Of a DNA stretch of 64,000 nt, positions 60,619 to 64,000 are shown in pieces. A program made the translations under genes and the position numbers. Within the stretch, counting starts at the first letter, position 1; each line of letters starts with the position of its first letter. The stretch lies in NCBI RefSeq assembly GCF_002078875.1, contig NC_034421.1:2270917-2334916 (forward strand), in the 5' to 3' direction. Origin of the DNA: Numida meleagris (Eukaryota; Chordata; Aves; Galliformes; Numididae). The notes under the pieces are model-generated. The model saw only the letters and a program-made list of their open reading frames with translations, had not been told where the DNA came from and searched no databases.

Positions 60619-63600
60619 TGGTAGTGTTTGCTGGTTTCTGCAGCGTGCAGTCCAAAGCAGCTGTTGTGATGCCCGTTGGAGTTTTTGAATACTAACAGAG
60701 CAGATTGTGCTGATTCCATCCATCTCGTTTTTTCCTGTTGAGTTAATAATTGCATTTTGAAGCCAGTATGCATGAATGGGTCCGAGTGACTGCTTTGGCT
60801 GATTTCAGCTTTAAAAAAAAAAAAAAATTGTTCATTAAGGTGGAGTGAGATTTGTTTCTTCTGTGCCTGTATTATCGTTGCTGTGGGTTTGATGTGTGTT
60901 AATTTAGTGTTTCGTTTGGAGAACACTTGGCTACTCGCCAATAATTAATACTAATTCTTCCTTTTGTGTACTCTGAAGCTGTGTAGCTTTGTCCTTGGAG
61001 GGCTGGGGGGGGATCATGGCCTTAACTACGCCTAATGTCAGTAATATTTGCAAAATTGAGTGCACCTATGTTTTACCCATTAAAACCAATTGCAACTGTT
61101 CCTCAAGTTTTAAAAAAGCGTTGGTGCCATGTTGCTTAATCCAAGCGTGCTTTCCAGCCTCAAGGAGGAGCGTGCAGGACAGCAGGAGACGGCCCTGGTT
61201 CTTCAGGTGGTTCGCAGGTGGTTTAGGCAGCTGGTTTGGGCTGATTTGATGTCTCTGAGCATAGCTTTGTTAAAAAGAGCTGCAAAATCGTCATCTAATT
61301 TGATTTCTTGTCCTGAGTTTTATATTTGTCTGGAACAATACTATTTTTTTCCACTGTGCAATCTTCTCCACAGCAACTCTCTTTTCTTGCAGAGGAGGGG
61401 AAAAACTAGAACACAGTATTAACTTCAGAAATGAAGGTTGTTACTTGTGGGCTTTTTTTTGTCTCTTCCAAAGAATATTGAAGAAGTAAAGCTCAATGGC
61501 ACGCTCAAACTCTTGTGGGGCTGGAACTGGCCTGAGCTGGGTTTCTGTTCTTGCCCATTCTTTTGTCAGATCTGAGTTCCTTTCTCTCCCAGGCAGACAA
61601 GGACACCAAATGAGCAAGGCTGGCCTGCCGGGGAAATAAGATACGGAACAAGTCCTATTAGAAATCTGGAGGATAGTTTATTCTGATGATAGCTCCTGTG
61701 TAGCAAGTAACCGGAGTGTTTGAGTTCCTACATAAACAAAGATTGTTATGTTGCCAAACTGAGGAATTGCAAAGTTTTTTGTGGAAGGGGAGAGTTACAT
61801 CTATTGAAGCTTTTTGACGTCGTATTTTGCAGTGTTAAAGGCATCTGAAGGCAGATACGGTGAAAGTGAAATTAATTTCATCATTGTAACTCTTGTATAG
61901 AAAGAAAAGATTAGACAGTGCTCTCTCTAAAACTTCCTCATGGAAAATTATGTGACGTCCAAAATGTTAAAAATGATGGGGAAAACTGCCTGGTGCAGTG
62001 CCTGCTTCCAGGGGCACAGAGAGCAAGCTGCAGCCATGCTGCGTATCTGTGTGCAGGTGCACGCTGTGCTACTTGGCTCGTCCTTTGACCACCAGGTCTG
62101 TTAATGTTTGAATAATGTGAAGAAAGGGAGATTTCAGCAGAGCTGAGCATCTGGAATGTTTCCATGCTGAAGTTCGCTCCTTCTTGCCCTGCCTGCCCGG
62201 CCTGCGTTGGCTTCGCTTTGCATCCCATAATGCTCGTTCTGCTGCCGACAGATGGATCTTTACAAAATCTGTGAGTTTCTCTGAAGAAACTTGCTCGCGT
62301 GTGTGTAGCATTGCAGGAAAGTTCATTGAAGTTAGATAGCACAAAGCTATTAATAGAGCTGGCTGTAACCTATTAAAAGATCTTCTATTAATACTCGCAG
62401 TGATTACTGCGTATTCATAACGGTAGCGGTTCTGCTTTAATCTTGCAGCTCAAATCAGAAAAGCACTGAACTGCAATAACGAAATAACCCTTGTCCTCCT
62501 CAAGCTGCCGGTCAGACTGGTGAATCTCACTCGCTGTCAACGTGTCGTTTCCTTCCCGCTCCTCAGGCCGCTCTCTCCTTGTAGCCCCTCACCTGGGATG
62601 CCGTTTTTGTACCTCTCAGCCACTTTGAGCACTTAACACAATAAGATTTGGGTTTAATTGTTGTGCCCCTGCGTTACGTCACATACATCTTTTTGTAAAA
62701 GTACATTGGTAGAAGAGTGTATGTATTTTTTTACATGCATTCTGGTACTGATTGAAGCAATGACTAAAACTCAGGGTAGTGTCCTTCATCAGTTAATGTA
62801 AGTGATACTCTCTTCACAAAGCGTATGAGCACTCGCATACTGTTTATATGCACATGAAGTCTGTTTAGCTCTAGGTCTCCTAGGTGCACAGCATTCTTCT
62901 ATCACAATCTTAAGTAGTCAAGAACCTTACTGCTCACTTCTTTCCAAAGGGTCCTTATAAAATAAATGACATTTCACGTCCTCTAGACAAAAAGAGTATG
63001 TGTGCTAAAACTGGCAGGCGTCATTTTCATTCCACTTGCCAACTTATAACTTGGGATTAACCCACTGGAGTCTAGGGCATTCTTCTTTAGAAGCTCATGT
63101 GAAGGAGGCACCGAGGCAACAGCTAGGAAGCTGCGGATAGATGCAAGGCTGGTGAGGGCAGCAGGTGTGCCAGCAGCCAAGGGAGCTGGCTGTCAGGAGG
63201 AGGGAACCCATCTGCACTGTTACAGGTTATGTAGGAGCATAGGCTACTTGCACCCTGCCTTTAGTAAGTTTTTTGGCTAGCCATATACATTTGGTAGGAC
63301 TACTATCAATGTGCAAGTTTCTGTCCTCTGAAAGAAAAGGACTGGTTTTCTTTTTGAGTTTGTTTAATGTTGTGGCTTTTCTATGGAAGAAAAAAATCTA
63401 GCTTTCCAAAATTTGGAAGCGAGGTGACAAGTTAGGAGATATCTCTATACTGTCCTGCCTTTGGAGACTTTCCTTCAGTATAAGAAGAGTTATTTTCCTG
63501 CATAAACAGGGGAAGCTCTCTTTTTAGCTTAGGAAAAGATAGTGACTTTCTACTGTCAGGTTTCTGATGAAGGTGGCAGGGCCCAAGTCCAAACTGTGTA

Positions 63601-64000
63601 TTCAACCCAAATTGATATCAGTGCTCATTGAGATACCTAATAACAACAAGTGTTCACAAACAGAAACAAATTGAGCTGGTTACAGCTGTCAGCTTGCACT
63701 GTGTACTTTGTGTTCTTGTGAATTGAGTATCTGTAAGAAATGCTGGGGGTAGATGAGGATAAGCAAATGCACAGTGGCAAGTGTAAATAGCAAAATGAGT
63801 TCTGAAACAAATGTTTAGGGAGGGACCCAACTGTAAACTATTGAGGCTCTGATAATTCCAGAATGAACAACAGGAAGAGCCACATTTAACCTGTCCTCTC
63901 CCTTCACATCTGTCAGAATGCGAGCCTACACTTATTATTTTTGAAAACACTGTATAAATCATTTTATTCCATGCCTTTCCGTATGTCAGCTGAATGTCTT
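60083..64000 (+). other. SUN1: SUN1 intron 2 (partial)
   Basis: No further SUN1 exon is recognisable. The sequence is AT-rich with a 42-base A-tract (60572-60613), a shorter A-tract at about 60812-60827 and chance ORFs only. Confidence 0.75.
60572..60613 (+). repeat. Homopolymer A-tract, 42 bases
   Basis: This is an uninterrupted run of 42 A residues, the longest homopolymer in the window. It may be a simple repeat or the tail of an unrecognised retroposed sequence. Its length is likely to vary between individuals or be misread in assembly. Confidence 0.95.

Noticed and set aside
1..64000. An undescribed multi-gene system, provirus, CRISPR array or RNA gene cluster
   Set aside because: The window is fully accounted for by three ordinary vertebrate genes, their introns and CR1 copies. 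I saw no tRNA or rRNA signatures, no spaced direct repeats and no retroviral reading frames.

Overview
This is a 64 kb stretch of vertebrate nuclear DNA, almost certainly from a bird and probably a galliform. The evidence is the CR1 (LINE) copies ending in the bird-type 3' tail, the small introns, CpG-island promoters with GC-rich first exons, and the gene order PRKAR1B - DNAAF5 - SUN1, which matches human 7p22. The species is inferred; no mitochondrial or barcode sequence is present. Almost all of the open frames in the window are chance ORFs in introns or shadows in CpG islands. The real coding content is about 3 kb in 17 coding exons.

Layout. (1) 1-23.7 kb, minus strand: the 5' part of PRKAR1B, the RI-beta regulatory subunit of cAMP-dependent protein kinase. 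It has a non-coding first exon in a CpG island (about 23501-23700), a start-codon exon (22714-22917), the exon with the pseudosubstrate site (12792-12962) and one more exon (8880-8971). The cAMP-binding domains lie beyond base 1 of the window. (2) 23.7-24.3 kb: a GC-rich bidirectional promoter interval shared by PRKAR1B and DNAAF5, with an X-box-like half site and a forkhead-like site on the DNAAF5 side. (3) 24305-47053, plus strand: the complete DNAAF5 (HEATR2) gene. Thirteen coding exons join in one uninterrupted 834-codon frame, with consensus GT/AG at every junction. A poly(A) signal follows at 47253. (4) 47.3-53.4 kb: intergenic, with one CR1 fragment. (5) 53.4-64 kb, plus strand: the 5' end of SUN1. 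A CpG island holds a probable non-coding first exon ending at 53598, a second CpG island lies at about 54.9-55.4 kb, and the start-codon exon is 59986-60082. The rest of SUN1 lies beyond base 64000.

How the genes relate: they are neighbours by conserved synteny, not an operon. PRKAR1B acts in cAMP signalling, DNAAF5 in cytoplasmic assembly of axonemal dynein arms, and SUN1 in the nuclear-envelope LINC complex. PRKAR1B and DNAAF5 probably share a promoter.

I found no RNA gene, CRISPR array, provirus or unknown multi-gene system. The points most worth a second look are a 4 x 20 bp tandem repeat running into a DNAAF5 splice acceptor, an acceptor preceded by an A-tract for an in-frame DNAAF5 exon, the cilia-type promoter motifs, the second SUN1 CpG island with an antisense membrane-type small ORF, and a two-codon uORF just upstream of the SUN1 start.
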